Below are positions 26,590-37,022 of a stretch of DNA of 64,000 nucleotides, piece after piece (the first letter of the stretch is position 1; the number at the start of each line of letters is the position of its first letter). The position numbers and the translations under genes were made by a program. Source of the stretch: Glycomyces tritici (GTDB lineage Bacteria; Actinomycetota; Actinomycetes; Mycobacteriales; Micromonosporaceae); assembly GCF_030403505.1 (NCBI RefSeq), contig NZ_JAUEMJ010000003.1:1-64000 (forward strand), written 5' to 3'. The notes under the pieces are model-generated. The model was not told the origin of the DNA. It did not search any database and saw only the letters and a program-made list of their open reading frames with translations.

Positions 26590-27119
26590 TCGTCCTCCTC
26601 GGTTCCCGTGGCGCAGCTGCTGCGCTGCCACCATTCGGGGAGCATCTCGATGGCCTGGTCGCCCATGGGGCTGACGCCGGGTCCGGCGGCGAGCGCGTGG
26701 CCGACGAGGGCGTGCAGGCACTTGACGCGGTCGGGCAGTCCCCCGGCGGAGATGCCGGCGATCTCGGGCACGTCGCCGAGCCGGGCGCGGCGGGCCAGGT
26801 AGTCCTCGTGCGCGCGGCGGTGCTGCGCGGCGAGTTCGGGGTCGTCGCCGAGGGCGGCGTTCATGTCCTTCATGACCCCGCCGCCTTCGAGCCGGCCGAT
26901 GGCCGAGGCGGCCTTCGGGCAGGTCAGGTAGTACGTGGTCGGGAAGGGCGTGCCGTCGGGCAGGCGCGGTTCGGTCTCGACCACGGCGGGCTGGCCGCAG
27001 GGGCAGCGCCACGCGACGGCGTGGGCGCCGCGGATGGGGCGCCCGAGCTGCTTGCGGACGGCCGCGGCGTCGGCCTCGGAGACGGGTTCGGGCTGCTGGG
27101 GCCAGTCGGCGGGCTTCAC
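26586..27119 (-). CDS. DUF501 family protein
   Basis: 177 residues. The family core is present: RCPCGQPAVVETEPRLPDGT with CxC, FPTTYYLTCPKAASAIG with a third Cys, LEGGGVMKDMN, then a conserved HxxxxDYL helix and CLHALVGHALAAG. The Cys/His set suggests a bound metal; function unknown. I set the GTG at 27119 (MKPADWPQQ) as start from family length; the ribosome site is weak. Overlaps ppx by four bases. Confidence 0.85.
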   Translation of the reverse strand: MKPADWPQQPEPVSEADAAAVRKQLGRPIRGAHAVAWRCPCGQPAVVETEPRLPDGTPFPTTYYLTCPKAASAIGRLEGGGVMKDMNAALGDDPELAAQHRRAHEDYLARRARLGDVPEIAGISAGGLPDRVKCLHALVGHALAAGPGVSPMGDQAIEMLPEWWQRSSCATGTEEDE

Positions 27120-27174
27120 GGCGTTCCGCCGTTCGGTGCCGTCTGCAGTGGCGCGTCCTGCGGTTGCACAGCCT

Positions 27175-27699
27175 TCACTCTGCTGGTTCCTCTGTTTCGT
27201 CTGGTTCGACTCGGTCGGCGTCTGCAAAGGTATCGGCCAGCTCGTCGTACCAGGCCTGGTCCTCGGTCGCTTCGTCGTCTGCGCCACCGGTGTGCTTGGG
27301 GTCGTCCTCGTCGATGACGATGACGAGGTCCTCACCGGGCGGGACGAGGAGGAGGCTGGAGCGGATCTGGGCCTTGACGTACTCGGGGTCGTCCCACTTG
27401 ACGCGTTCGGCGGCGAGCTCCTCGATGTGCTCGGACTGGGCCGACTGCTCGGCTTCGAGCCGGTTGATCTCGATGCGCTGCTCGACGTAGGTGCGGAGCG
27501 GGTAGGCGTAGGCCAGGGCCAGTGCGGAGAGGACGAGGGCGACGATCGCGGCGCGGCGGGAGACCTTGCGGCCGGGCCGGTAGCGGACACGCTTGACCTC
27601 GGCGCGGCCGGTCCCGGGGGCGGGTCGGCGGGCGGCACGGGTGCGGCCGGGTCCGGTGGATCGTCCTCCCGGATGGCTGGGTCGGCGGCTCGCGTTCAC
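27175..27699 (-). CDS. FtsB/DivIC septum-formation initiator family protein
   Basis: Divisome component of the FtsB/DivIC type. 174 residues: a basic cytosolic N-terminus (1-48), one membrane helix (about 50-67), a leucine-zipper-like coiled coil (RTYVEQRIEINRLEAEQSA onward) and the conserved W-D-D-P-E-Y-V-K motif that ends the FtsB domain (about 101-115). The tail is acidic. It follows eno, the same order as in other actinobacteria and many bacteria. Confidence 0.9.
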   Translation of the reverse strand: MNASRRPSHPGGRSTGPGRTRAARRPAPGTGRAEVKRVRYRPGRKVSRRAAIVALVLSALALAYAYPLRTYVEQRIEINRLEAEQSAQSEHIEELAAERVKWDDPEYVKAQIRSSLLLVPPGEDLVIVIDEDDPKHTGGADDEATEDQAWYDELADTFADADRVEPDETEEPAE

Positions 27700-27730
27700 G
27701 GGCCCAGCCTAGTCGATCGGGGAAGGCCGA

Positions 27731-27758
27731 AGGCCCCCGCGCTGAAGCGCGAGGGCCT
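27731..27758 (-). terminator. Hairpin after eno
   Basis: Stem AGGCCC/GGGCCT with one mismatch, then CGCGC/GCGCG and TGAA loop, in the 80-nt gap between eno and the ftsB-like gene. May attenuate read-through from eno. Confidence 0.65.
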
Positions 27759-27779
27759 GTCGTCTTACTGCGGTGCCGC

Positions 27780-29399
<1,620 letters not shown>

Positions 29400-30032
29400 A
29401 TGATCCTGCAGAAGCCCCTGCGGCGCTGCGCTGTATTGAGCGCGGCGGCGCTCCTGGCCCTCGCCGGCTGCTCGGACCAGGCGAACGGCGGTGAGTCGGC
29501 GTCGGAGGACCAGGCCGCGCTCACCGAGCTGGGCGGCCGCCTCGTCGAAGGCGACCAGCCCGCCTACACCGCCGAGTACCTCATCGAGGGCTCGGAGGAG
29601 TCGGTGCTGGTCGCGGTGGACCCGGAGGCCGGGACCGCGGCCGTCGTCGTCGAGGACCGGCCCCGCCTTTGGGCCGGCGAGGACGCGGCCGAGCTCAGCG
29701 TGTGGCTGAGCCAGGAGCTCGAGGGCATCCTGCCCCCCGAGGAGACCGTGGCCGCCTGGCTCTCCGAGACCGCCGCCGACCCCTCGGCCTCGGCCGAGTT
29801 CTCCGACACGACGCTCGCCGGCGAACTGGCCGACTGCGTCGACGTGCGGGGCGCGGCGGATTCGCCCGTGGGCGCGTACGAGATCTGCGTGACCACCGTG
29901 GGCGTCATCGCCAGTGTCTCCGCGAAGGTCGGCGACACCGCTTACACCGCGAAGCTCGTGAACTACCACGACGGCGTCGACGCCGCCTGGCTCGACGAGA
30001 TCACGGGTCAGGCCGAGAGCGCCAACCAGTAG
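29400..30032 (+). CDS. Putative lipoprotein
   Basis: 210 residues. A lipoprotein signal is clear: KPLRR, hydrophobic core, lipobox LAGC with Cys at about residue 24. The mature part is acidic with beta-strand character and two further Cys (ADCVDV, YEICVT) that may form a disulfide. No known domain recognised. The ATG at 29400 follows a GGAAGTGGAG ribosome site. Stands alone upstream of tRNA-Glu. Confidence 0.8.
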   Translation: MILQKPLRRCAVLSAAALLALAGCSDQANGGESASEDQAALTELGGRLVEGDQPAYTAEYLIEGSEESVLVAVDPEAGTAAVVVEDRPRLWAGEDAAELSVWLSQELEGILPPEETVAAWLSETAADPSASAEFSDTTLAGELADCVDVRGAADSPVGAYEICVTTVGVIASVSAKVGDTAYTAKLVNYHDGVDAAWLDEITGQAESANQ

Positions 30033-30189
30033 GATCGGCCGCCGCCCGGCGGCGGATCGCGTTACAGTCGCTCGGCGGGCCGGAGCCCGGTGCAACGGGG
30101 GTTCACCTGAAAAGGTGTCGGCACCGGCCCGGCCCGCACTCGCTCGCGAAGGGCCCGAAGGGTAGGCCGCATCACAAGCGGCATCCCGG

Positions 30190-30220
30190 TTGCGGACCCC
30201 CCGGGTAATCCATGTATAGT
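30190..30220 (+). promoter_or_regulatory. Putative promoter of tRNA-Glu
   Basis: TTGCGG (30190-30195) and TATAGT (30215-30220) with a 19-nt spacer, about 40 nt before the tRNA. The -10 is good, the spacer a little long. Confidence 0.45.
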
Positions 30221-30260
30221 TGTCGTCGTTGCCGCGGCAAGCCGCGAAAACACAGGCCAA

Positions 30261-30333
30261 GCTCCCGTCGTCTAGGGGCCTAGGACGCTGCCCTCTCAAG
30301 GCGGAAACGGCGGTTCGAATCCGCTCGGGAGTA
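30261..30333 (+). tRNA. tRNA-Glu (anticodon CTC)
   Basis: 73-nt cloverleaf: acceptor GCTCCCG/CGGGAGT closing on discriminator A, D-loop TCTAGGGGCCTAGGA, anticodon loop CTCTCAA with CTC at 30295-30297, T-loop GGTTCGAATCC. CCA is not encoded. It reads GAG codons. Confidence 0.95.
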
Positions 30334-30355
30334 CAAGTAGATACGTAGATACACA

Positions 30356-30390
30356 GCACCGAAGCCCCGGCTCTGCCGGGGCTTCGGTGC
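30356..30390. terminator. Terminator after tRNA-Glu
   Basis: Perfect 15-bp stem (GCACCGAAGCCCCGG/CCGGGGCTTCGGTGC) with a CTCTG loop followed by TTTC, 22 nt after the tRNA. Confidence 0.92.
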
Positions 30391-30484
30391 TTTCAGGCCC
30401 TATGGGGCGCTGAGAGACAGGCGGCCTCGCGCTCCAGGCCTGGGTTTCGCACGAGCCCGCGGTGCGTCCGCGACCTCGGCCGTT

Positions 30485-31300
30485 TCACTCGGGGTCGGCC
30501 GAGCGGGCGGTCTTCTCCCAGTCGCGCCAGGTGGCCATCCGCTGCTCGTGGACGGCGAGGACCAGGTCGTAGCCCTGGGACGCCAGGATGAGGCGGGTGG
30601 GCGGCTCGGCCGCGTCGACGGCCTCGAACACCGCCGCGACACTGTCCTTCGCCGTGGGCGTCGGGCCGTCGCCCCAGCTCGCCATCGCGTCCCGCAGCGG
30701 CTGGTACAGCGGGTTCGGCTCCGAGCGGTTCGCGGACGCGCCGGCCCAGTCGGTCGCGAAGCCGGACGGCTCGATCAGGGTGGTCTTGATGCCGAACCCG
30801 GCCACCTCCCCGGCCAGCGCCTCGGTGAATCCTTCGAGCGCCCACTTCGAGGCGTTGTAGACGCCCAGGCCGGGGAACGCGGTCACGCCGCCGATGCTGG
30901 AGACCTGGACGATGTGGCCGCCGCCCTGCTCGCGCAGCAGCGGGATCGCGGCCTGGGTGATCCACAGTGCACCGAAGAAGTTGGTCTCCATCTGCGCGCG
31001 GACCTCGTCCTCGGTCACCTCCTCGGTGGTGCCGAAGTGGCCGTAGCCCGCGTTGTTGACCACCACGTCGAGGCGGCCGAAGTGCCGGTGCGCCGCCTGG
31101 ACGGCGGCGATGTCCGCGCTGCGGTCGTTGACGTCGAGCCGCATCGGGAGCAGGGCGTCGCCGAAGCGGTCGCGCAGTTCGTCGAGGGTGTCGGTGTCGC
31201 GGGCGGTGGCGGCGACCCGGTCGCCGCGCTCGAGTGCGGCGGTGGTCCAGGCGCGGCCGAAGCCTCGGGAAGCGCCCGTGATGAGCCATGTCTTCGTCAT
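30485..31300 (-). CDS. Short-chain dehydrogenase/reductase
   Basis: NAD(P)-dependent SDR, 271 residues. TGASRGFGRA cofactor loop, NNAGYG, catalytic Ser in VSSIGG and YNASKWAL with Tyr and Lys. Classical SDR related to oxidoreductases of the DltE/ketoreductase type; the substrate cannot be read from sequence. Start at 31300 with GAAGGGA upstream. Divergent from a TetR gene, which probably regulates it. Confidence 0.9.
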   Translation of the reverse strand: MTKTWLITGASRGFGRAWTTAALERGDRVAATARDTDTLDELRDRFGDALLPMRLDVNDRSADIAAVQAAHRHFGRLDVVVNNAGYGHFGTTEEVTEDEVRAQMETNFFGALWITQAAIPLLREQGGGHIVQVSSIGGVTAFPGLGVYNASKWALEGFTEALAGEVAGFGIKTTLIEPSGFATDWAGASANRSEPNPLYQPLRDAMASWGDGPTPTAKDSVAAVFEAVDAAEPPTRLILASQGYDLVLAVHEQRMATWRDWEKTARSADPE

Positions 31301-31393
31301 TGGAAATCCCTTCGATGTCCCGGCGGGGGCCGGGAGGAATCGGCGTCGGGCCTGGTGCCGCGTCGCCGCCGTGACTTCACTATACGCCAAACA

Positions 31394-31408
31394 TGTCTCA
31401 CTGTGTCA
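31394..31408. promoter_or_regulatory. Operator candidate between SDR and TetR genes
   Basis: TGTCTCACTGTGTCA is symmetric as TGnCnCA-C-TGnGnCA, 58 nt before the TetR start and 94 nt before the SDR start. Typical of TetR-type sites; binding is inferred. Confidence 0.45.
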
Positions 31409-31465
31409 AGTCCGGCCCGGTGTGCTCGAGGCGACTCTTCGTGTCGATCGGTGTAGCCTGGGGTC

Positions 31466-32095
31466 ATGGAGGAGCCGAAAGCGGGACTGCGCGAGCGCAC
31501 GCGCAACATGGTGCGCGCGGAGCTGGCGCAGGCAGCACTCGAGCTGTTCGTGGAGCAGGGGTTCGAGGCGACCACAGTGGAGCAGATCGCGGCGGCGACC
31601 GGCCTGTCCCGCCGCAGCTTCCACCGCTACTTCTCCAGCAAGGAGGACGTGTTCGGGCAGTGGTTCGTGGAGACGGGCCGGCAGCTCGCCGCGGCCCTCG
31701 CCGCACGCCCCGACGAGGAGCGCCCCTGGCCCGCCCTGCGCCGGTCCTTCGACGGCGTCGTGCAGGGCCTGAGCGAGCAGCCCCAGTCGCTCCTGATCAC
31801 CCGCATGATCCTGCAGACCCCTGCACTGCACGCCACTCACCTGCAGAAGCACGCCCTCTGGCGGGTCGCCCTCGCCGACGTGCTGCAGCACCGCCCGTCC
31901 GAGGACGGCGGCGAGCTCGGGCAGTTCGCCGCGGCCTCCCTCGTCGGCGCCGCCCTGGCCGCACTCGACGCCGCCATGACCCGATGGGTGGGCGACGACA
32001 ACGAACAGTCGCTCGGCGACCTGCTCGACCAGGCCATGAGCGCCATCGCACCTTTGACGGCACCGGCGCCGGCCACTCCCCCGCGACGGCCGTGA
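31466..32095 (+). CDS. TetR family transcriptional regulator
   Basis: 209 residues. Helix-turn-helix TTVEQIAAATGLSRRSFHRY followed by FSSKEDVFGQW; the rest is a helical ligand-binding domain with no recognised subfamily. Probably represses the divergent SDR gene and itself. ATG start at 31466. Ligand unknown. Confidence 0.88.
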   Translation: MEEPKAGLRERTRNMVRAELAQAALELFVEQGFEATTVEQIAAATGLSRRSFHRYFSSKEDVFGQWFVETGRQLAAALAARPDEERPWPALRRSFDGVVQGLSEQPQSLLITRMILQTPALHATHLQKHALWRVALADVLQHRPSEDGGELGQFAAASLVGAALAALDAAMTRWVGDDNEQSLGDLLDQAMSAIAPLTAPAPATPPRRP

Positions 32096-32217
32096 CCGCC
32101 TCGCAGCCGCCAGGCAGTCGCTTCCGGCGGGCCGGACGGGTTCGGGCAGGTTTCGGTTTTTCGGGCACTATGGAACGTTGACGCAGTATGGTGCGGTTTT
32201 TGCCTTAGGCTGCCTGC

Positions 32218-34284
32218 ATGTACGCGAGTCGAGTGTCCATAAGGGTTTCGGTTGCGTTGCTCGCAGTGCTGCTGGCGCTGGTCTCGAGCGGGCTGGTGTT
32301 CGAGCGGCCGGCGCGGGCGCAGGCGAGCGGGGCGTGGGGCGAGTGGGGGCCGTTCGCGGGCGAGTCCGGGGACTTCCACGCCGACATGACGTTCGCGACC
32401 AGCCCGGCGATCACCGCCGGGATGGAGTCGAACTCGCGCGGCGGCGGGGTCGGGGTCATGTCCGGCGAGTCCAACTGGCTGTCGGCGGGGACCGACATCG
32501 GCGCGAAGTACGGGACCTCGAAGCACCAGCCCTATGTCAACCTGCGGCCCCAGGCCGACCGGCCCGACTCGCCCTCCTACACGACGTACGCCTTCAACGA
32601 GCCCGTGCCGCCCGGCGGCTGGGCCTTCGCGCTGGGCGACATCGACGCCGACCAGGTCAAGGTGATCGCCAAAGGCCCGGACGGGTCGGCCCTGACGGCC
32701 GCCGAGCTCGGGTTCCAAGGCGCCTTCAACTACTGCAGCGCCTCCTCCCCCGGAGGCCCCTCCTGCACGCGGGACGGCACCGACGTGCCGACCTGGGACG
32801 CCGCGACCGAGACGCTGACCGGCAACGCCGCGGCGGTGGACACGGACGGCGCGAGCGGCTGGTTCGAACCGACCGCACCGGTCGCCTCGCTCACCTTCGT
32901 GTTCACCCGCCGCGCCGGGTTCCCGGTCTACCAGACCTGGTTCGCCTCGCTGGGCTGCGACATCACCGGGTCGGTCACCGACTCCGGAGCCCCGGCCGCC
33001 GGGGTGACGGTCAACGCCGTCGACCGCGCCGGGAACGTGGTCGCCGCGACTTCCACCGGCGACGACGGCTCTTACTCGTTCCCGGACTACATGGTCGGCG
33101 GCACCTACACCGTCGAGGTCATCGCGCCCCCCGGGAAGATCACGGACGGCCCCGGCCGCCAGGAGGTGGACCTCGGCAGCTGCCCCGCGGCCCCGGCCGA
33201 CTTCCGGCTGCGGGACATCGTGCCGACCTCGGTCAGCGGCAACGTCTCCACCACCGACGGCGAGCACCTCGGCGGCGTCACGGTGACGGTCGCCCTCGAG
33301 GACGGCACCACCAGGACCACCGTCACCGACTCGAAGGGCGACTACCTGTTCGACGAGGTCGCCGCGGGCGACCACAGCATCACCATCGACAAGCCCGAGC
33401 AGTACGAGTACGAGGGCGCGGGCCGGCGCGACATCACCGTGTCGCCCGGGCAGACCACGCCCATCACCGGCCAGGACTTCGTGCTCTCGGCGCTGCCGAA
33501 GCTGGCGGGCGAGGCCGTCGCGTGCGGCGGACCCGTTCCCGGGGTGACGGTGACGCTCACCCGGCCCGGCGGATCGACCGAGTCGACCGTGACCGACGCG
33601 GCGGGCGCCTATGCGTTCGCGGGCCTCGCAGCCGGCGATTACACGGTCGAGGTCGACGTGCCCGAGGGGCATTCCGCCGCAGGCGCGACGACGCGGAACG
33701 TGGAACTGGCGGGCACCGATGTGGACGGCATCGACTTCACGTACGCCAAGCCCGCCGCGGTCGTGGGGACCGTGACCGGTCCCGGCGGCGAGCCGCTGGC
33801 CGGTGTCGGCCTCGTCGTGACGCCCGAAGGCGAGGCGCCGAAGCAGGCGGCCACAGGGGACGACGGCATGTACAGCGTCGGCGACCTGAAGGCCGGCAGC
33901 CACACGGTGGCGATCACCGCTCCGGCCGGGTACGAGGTGGACGGCGAGGAGGAGCAGACCGTCGCCAACACCGGCACCTGCGGCGACGCGGTCGCCGACT
34001 TCGCACTGGTCGCTTCCGAGCCGGACGGGCCGACGACGGGTCCGGGGCCCGGACCTGGTGGTCCCGGGACCGGTGACGCGGGGAGCGGGCCGGGCGATGG
34101 TCCCGGCGAGAGCCCGGCCGGCGACGCTCCGATGGGTGCCGCGCATGACGACGACCTGCCGCTCACCGGCGAGAGCCTGTACATCGTGGTCGTGGCGGCG
34201 GCCGTGTTCCTCCTCGGGGCCGGCGCGGTGATGATCGCGGCGGTGCGCGCCAGGAGCCGCGAGGATGCCGAGCCGCTGGCCTGA
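32218..34284 (+). CDS. Sortase-anchored surface protein with CnaB/SdrD-like repeats
   Basis: 688 residues. Signal peptide (1-38, cut after ARA), an N-terminal domain (about 40-240) of unknown family, then four carboxypeptidase-regulatory/SdrD-B-like beta-sandwich units starting near residues 246, 337, 427 and 512, each with GxVT...PxxGVTVT and DGxYxF motifs. A Gly/Pro-rich stalk (600-640) leads to the sorting signal: LPLTG (647-651), a hydrophobic stretch and the basic RARSR tail. A sortase would attach it covalently to the cell wall; none is encoded here. Probably adhesin or stalk protein. It converges on a second LPxTG protein. Confidence 0.87.
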   Translation: MYASRVSIRVSVALLAVLLALVSSGLVFERPARAQASGAWGEWGPFAGESGDFHADMTFATSPAITAGMESNSRGGGVGVMSGESNWLSAGTDIGAKYGTSKHQPYVNLRPQADRPDSPSYTTYAFNEPVPPGGWAFALGDIDADQVKVIAKGPDGSALTAAELGFQGAFNYCSASSPGGPSCTRDGTDVPTWDAATETLTGNAAAVDTDGASGWFEPTAPVASLTFVFTRRAGFPVYQTWFASLGCDITGSVTDSGAPAAGVTVNAVDRAGNVVAATSTGDDGSYSFPDYMVGGTYTVEVIAPPGKITDGPGRQEVDLGSCPAAPADFRLRDIVPTSVSGNVSTTDGEHLGGVTVTVALEDGTTRTTVTDSKGDYLFDEVAAGDHSITIDKPEQYEYEGAGRRDITVSPGQTTPITGQDFVLSALPKLAGEAVACGGPVPGVTVTLTRPGGSTESTVTDAAGAYAFAGLAAGDYTVEVDVPEGHSAAGATTRNVELAGTDVDGIDFTYAKPAAVVGTVTGPGGEPLAGVGLVVTPEGEAPKQAATGDDGMYSVGDLKAGSHTVAITAPAGYEVDGEEEQTVANTGTCGDAVADFALVASEPDGPTTGPGPGPGGPGTGDAGSGPGDGPGESPAGDAPMGAAHDDDLPLTGESLYIVVVAAAVFLLGAGAVMIAAVRARSREDAEPLA

Positions 34285-34371
34285 GTCTTGAGCGCCACGG
34301 GAGATCGAGCGACCGTCTGATCCGCATGCGAATCGGGAGACCGGGTCGCTGCGCCGAGCCATGAGCGAAGA

Positions 34372-34401
34372 GGGAGGCCGGGCCTTGAGGCCCGGCCTCC
34401 C
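34372..34401. terminator. Bidirectional terminator between the two surface-protein genes
   Basis: Perfect 13-bp stem (GGGAGGCCGGGCC/GGCCCGGCCTCCC) with a TTGA loop, followed by TTTCCTT on the plus strand. Confidence 0.9.
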
Positions 34402-34422
34402 CTTTCCTTACCGCTCAAGGGA

Positions 34423-35754
34423 TCAGATGCTCGGCCACTCGTCGTCGGCGCGGCGGGCGCGGCGGATCATGAGCCAGCCGACCACGGCCGCGGCGAGGGC
34501 GAGCGCGGCCAGTGTGCCGTAGAGCATCGCGGAAGCGCCGGTCACCGGGAGCGCCCCGTCGCCGGAGTCGTCAGAGGTGCCGGGATCGGTCGGGCCGTCG
34601 GAGCCGCTCTGACTCGGGCCGGGACTGGGACTCGGCGACGGGCCCGGGGGCGTGCCGGTGTTGGTGACGGTGCAGCGGATGTCGTCGCCCACCTTCACCT
34701 TCACGACCTGCGACGTGCCGTCGCCCGAGGGCAGCGACGGGTCGTCGGCGCCGTTGTTGGTGCACGTCCAGTCCTGCGTGTACGTGGCGAGGTCGGTGTC
34801 CCCTTCGGCGGTCTCCGCGAGCGTGTAGTCGCGGCCGCCGACGGACGCGAGGACCGTCTGGGACTCGATGGTCCCGGAGTCGCCGCCGTCGGTGGAGCCC
34901 TCGCCGATGAGGTCGCCGTGCTCGTCCTCGATGGTCAAGGCGAACGAGTCGGACTCGGCCGTCTTGTCGACCACGGTCTTGTCCATCCCGACCTTCGCGG
35001 TGAGGATGCCGAACGCGACGCCCTGCACGGCGTTCGCGGTGCGGTCGAGGAAGCCGATGGTCGCGGTGGTGGGAGCGACCGAGTAGAGGATGATCTCGTC
35101 GACCGGGAGGCCGCCCGCGGTGTTGCCCTTGCAGGTCACCGAGGTGGTGCCGATCCCCGAGAGCTCCTGCCCGCACGCGGGCTGGGCGTCGGGCATGGTC
35201 GCGCGGGTCAGCTCCTCGATGGGCTTGTCGGACGAGAAGGTCAGGCCCTCTTGGCGGTTGGTGGTCTCGGCGTCGGCCATGACGATGCCGTAGCCGTCGA
35301 CGGCGGCGCCGTCAGGGCCGGTGACCACCAGGTCGTCGATCGTGAGGGTGCCGAGGTCGCCTGCGGCGCCGGTCCCGGCGTTCACCTGCTGGTAGAGCGC
35401 GGGCTTGCCCGGGGTGTCCCGGTAGACGGTGTTGCCGATCGGGGCCTTGCCGTAGGTGGGGAACGCCGTCGGCTTGAGCACGCGGTAGCCGTCGGCACCG
35501 GGGGCGACCTTGAAGGTGAAGGTCATCGTGTAGTCGGGGGTCAGCTCGATGGACATCGGCTGCCCGGCCGCCTCCATCGCCTGGGCCTGGTCGAAGCCGC
35601 TCATGTCGATCCAGCAGATCGTGTTGGCGAACTCGCCGTCCGTCCCGTAGCCGCATCCGGTGGTCTGCGCCGCAGCCGGGGCGCCGACGAGGGCACCGGC
35701 CGCGACGACGGCGGCGGCCGTCGCCAGTCTGGCAAAAGTCTTCACTGTGTGCAT
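34423..35754 (-). CDS. Sortase-anchored surface protein with prealbumin-like domain
   Basis: 443 residues. Signal peptide (1-29, ending PAAAQ), then a CshA-like N-terminal region (TICWIDMSGFD, about 36 onward), and at about 245-370 a prealbumin-like unit of the kind with YTLAE, DWTCTNN and IRCTVTNTGTP. A Pro/Ser/Gly linker precedes LPVTG (402-406), a membrane stretch and RRARR. Start at 35754 (MHTVKTFAR) with AGGG upstream. Probably an adhesin or fimbria-like protein; it needs a sortase encoded elsewhere. Confidence 0.85.
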   Translation of the reverse strand: MHTVKTFARLATAAAVVAAGALVGAPAAAQTTGCGYGTDGEFANTICWIDMSGFDQAQAMEAAGQPMSIELTPDYTMTFTFKVAPGADGYRVLKPTAFPTYGKAPIGNTVYRDTPGKPALYQQVNAGTGAAGDLGTLTIDDLVVTGPDGAAVDGYGIVMADAETTNRQEGLTFSSDKPIEELTRATMPDAQPACGQELSGIGTTSVTCKGNTAGGLPVDEIILYSVAPTTATIGFLDRTANAVQGVAFGILTAKVGMDKTVVDKTAESDSFALTIEDEHGDLIGEGSTDGGDSGTIESQTVLASVGGRDYTLAETAEGDTDLATYTQDWTCTNNGADDPSLPSGDGTSQVVKVKVGDDIRCTVTNTGTPPGPSPSPSPGPSQSGSDGPTDPGTSDDSGDGALPVTGASAMLYGTLAALALAAAVVGWLMIRRARRADDEWPSI

Positions 35755-36080
35755 GTCCCTGCGTGATCGCTGGAGAAACTGGAGATACCGATTCGAGCGC
35801 GCATCGAAAGTCGCTTTTGTCCGATCAGTCCGGTAAGCATAAGGGACCAGGCGGTCGGCGGACGTCACCTCGGCGCCGCGTCGCGGCCGCTCAAGCATGG
35901 TGTCCCGGGCCGGAATGCGCAGGTGCGCGAGGCCGGATGCGGGCGTTCGGCTCGGACACGCGCACACCCGCGCTGATCGCGGTGCTCCGCAGGCGTGCAG
36001 AAAGATGTTGGGCCGCAATGGGCCCCCATCGGGCAGCGCGAAGGGCGCGCCCCGCAGGGGGACGCGCCCTGGTCGTTCGC
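35755..36080. other. Intergenic region, surface-protein promoter and fepB terminator
   Basis: 326 nt. The first part should carry the promoter of the LPVTG gene; the last part holds the terminator at 36042-36070. No gene is convincing in between. Confidence 0.45.
36042..36070 (-). terminator. Terminator of the iron-siderophore operon
   Basis: Stem AGGGCGCG/CGCGCCCT with an inner CCCC/GGGG and a two-base bulge, 11 nt beyond the binding-protein stop. Confidence 0.7.
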
Positions 36081-37022
36081 TCAGGCCTGGAGGTACTGCT
36101 CCAGGTCGTCCAGGATCATGCCGGCGGCGGTGACCCCGATGCCGGTCATCCAGACCTCGTCGTCGACCTCGTAGGCCTTGCCGCCCTGCACGGCCGCGAT
36201 CGACTGCCACAGCTCACCGCCGGTGTAGTCGGCGAGCATCGACGCGCCGTCGGCGCCATAGGCGCAGTAGAAGACCACGTCGCCGCCGACCGTGTCGAGC
36301 TCCTCGGCAGAGACCTCGGCGAAGCGCTTGTCGTCGGCGTCGGCCAGCTGCTGCAGCTCGGGCCGGGCCAGGCCGACGTCGCCGACCACGATGCCGGAGA
36401 ACGAGTCCGGGCCGTAGACCCGGATCTGGTCGGGCATGAACCGCACCAGGCTCACCTCGGTGCTGATCGCGTCCCCGAGGGAGGCGCCGAACTCGGCGGC
36501 GCGGGCCTCGTAATCGTCGAGCAGCTGCTTCGCCTCCTCGCCCTTGCCGAGCGCGTCGCCGTCGAGGAGGAAGTTCTCCTTCCAGGTGACGCCGACCTGC
36601 TCGGTGAACACGGTCGGGGCGATCGCGTTCAGCTCGTCGTAGAACGCCTCTTGGCGGAACTTCGAGCCGAGGATGAGGTCGGGTTCGAGGGCCTCGATCG
36701 CCTCCAGGTCGGGCTCGGACGTGGTGCCGACGACGGTGACCCCGGAGAGGTCGCCGAGGTAGGTGGGCAGTTCGGTCTCTCCGGCGCGGGCCGCGCCGAC
36801 CGGGGTGACGCCGAGCGAGAGCGCGGTGTCGATCTTGTCGGTGTCGAGGACGACGACCCGCTGGGGTTCGGCGGGGATCTCGGAGCTGCCCATGGCGTGC
36901 TCGATGGTGCGGGTCTCGCCTTCGGCCTCGTTGCGTTCGGCGGCCGGGTCAGACGTCCCGCATGCGGCCAGCGCGAGCGCGCAGGCCGAGGCGGCGCCGA
37001 AGGCCAGCAGTCTTCTTCTCAT
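36081..37022 (-). CDS. Iron-siderophore ABC transporter substrate-binding lipoprotein
   Basis: Captures ferric siderophores outside the membrane. 313 residues with lipobox LAAC (Cys about 21) and a FecB/BtuF-type fold: RVVVLDTDKIDTALSLGVTPVG, then LEPDLILGSKF. The last third, VGLARPELQQ onward, is the second lobe. The start at 37022 has GAAGGGA upstream and lies 74 nt inside the end of the preceding permease gene. Third gene of an iron-regulated operon. Confidence 0.9.
   Translation of the reverse strand: MRRRLLAFGAASACALALAACGTSDPAAERNEAEGETRTIEHAMGSSEIPAEPQRVVVLDTDKIDTALSLGVTPVGAARAGETELPTYLGDLSGVTVVGTTSEPDLEAIEALEPDLILGSKFRQEAFYDELNAIAPTVFTEQVGVTWKENFLLDGDALGKGEEAKQLLDDYEARAAEFGASLGDAISTEVSLVRFMPDQIRVYGPDSFSGIVVGDVGLARPELQQLADADDKRFAEVSAEELDTVGGDVVFYCAYGADGASMLADYTGGELWQSIAAVQGGKAYEVDDEVWMTGIGVTAAGMILDDLEQYLQA

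Noticed and set aside
31837..34362. 841-codon minus-strand frame opposite the LPLTG gene
   Set aside because: Antisense to a gene with signal peptide, repeats and sorting signal; no domain of its own.
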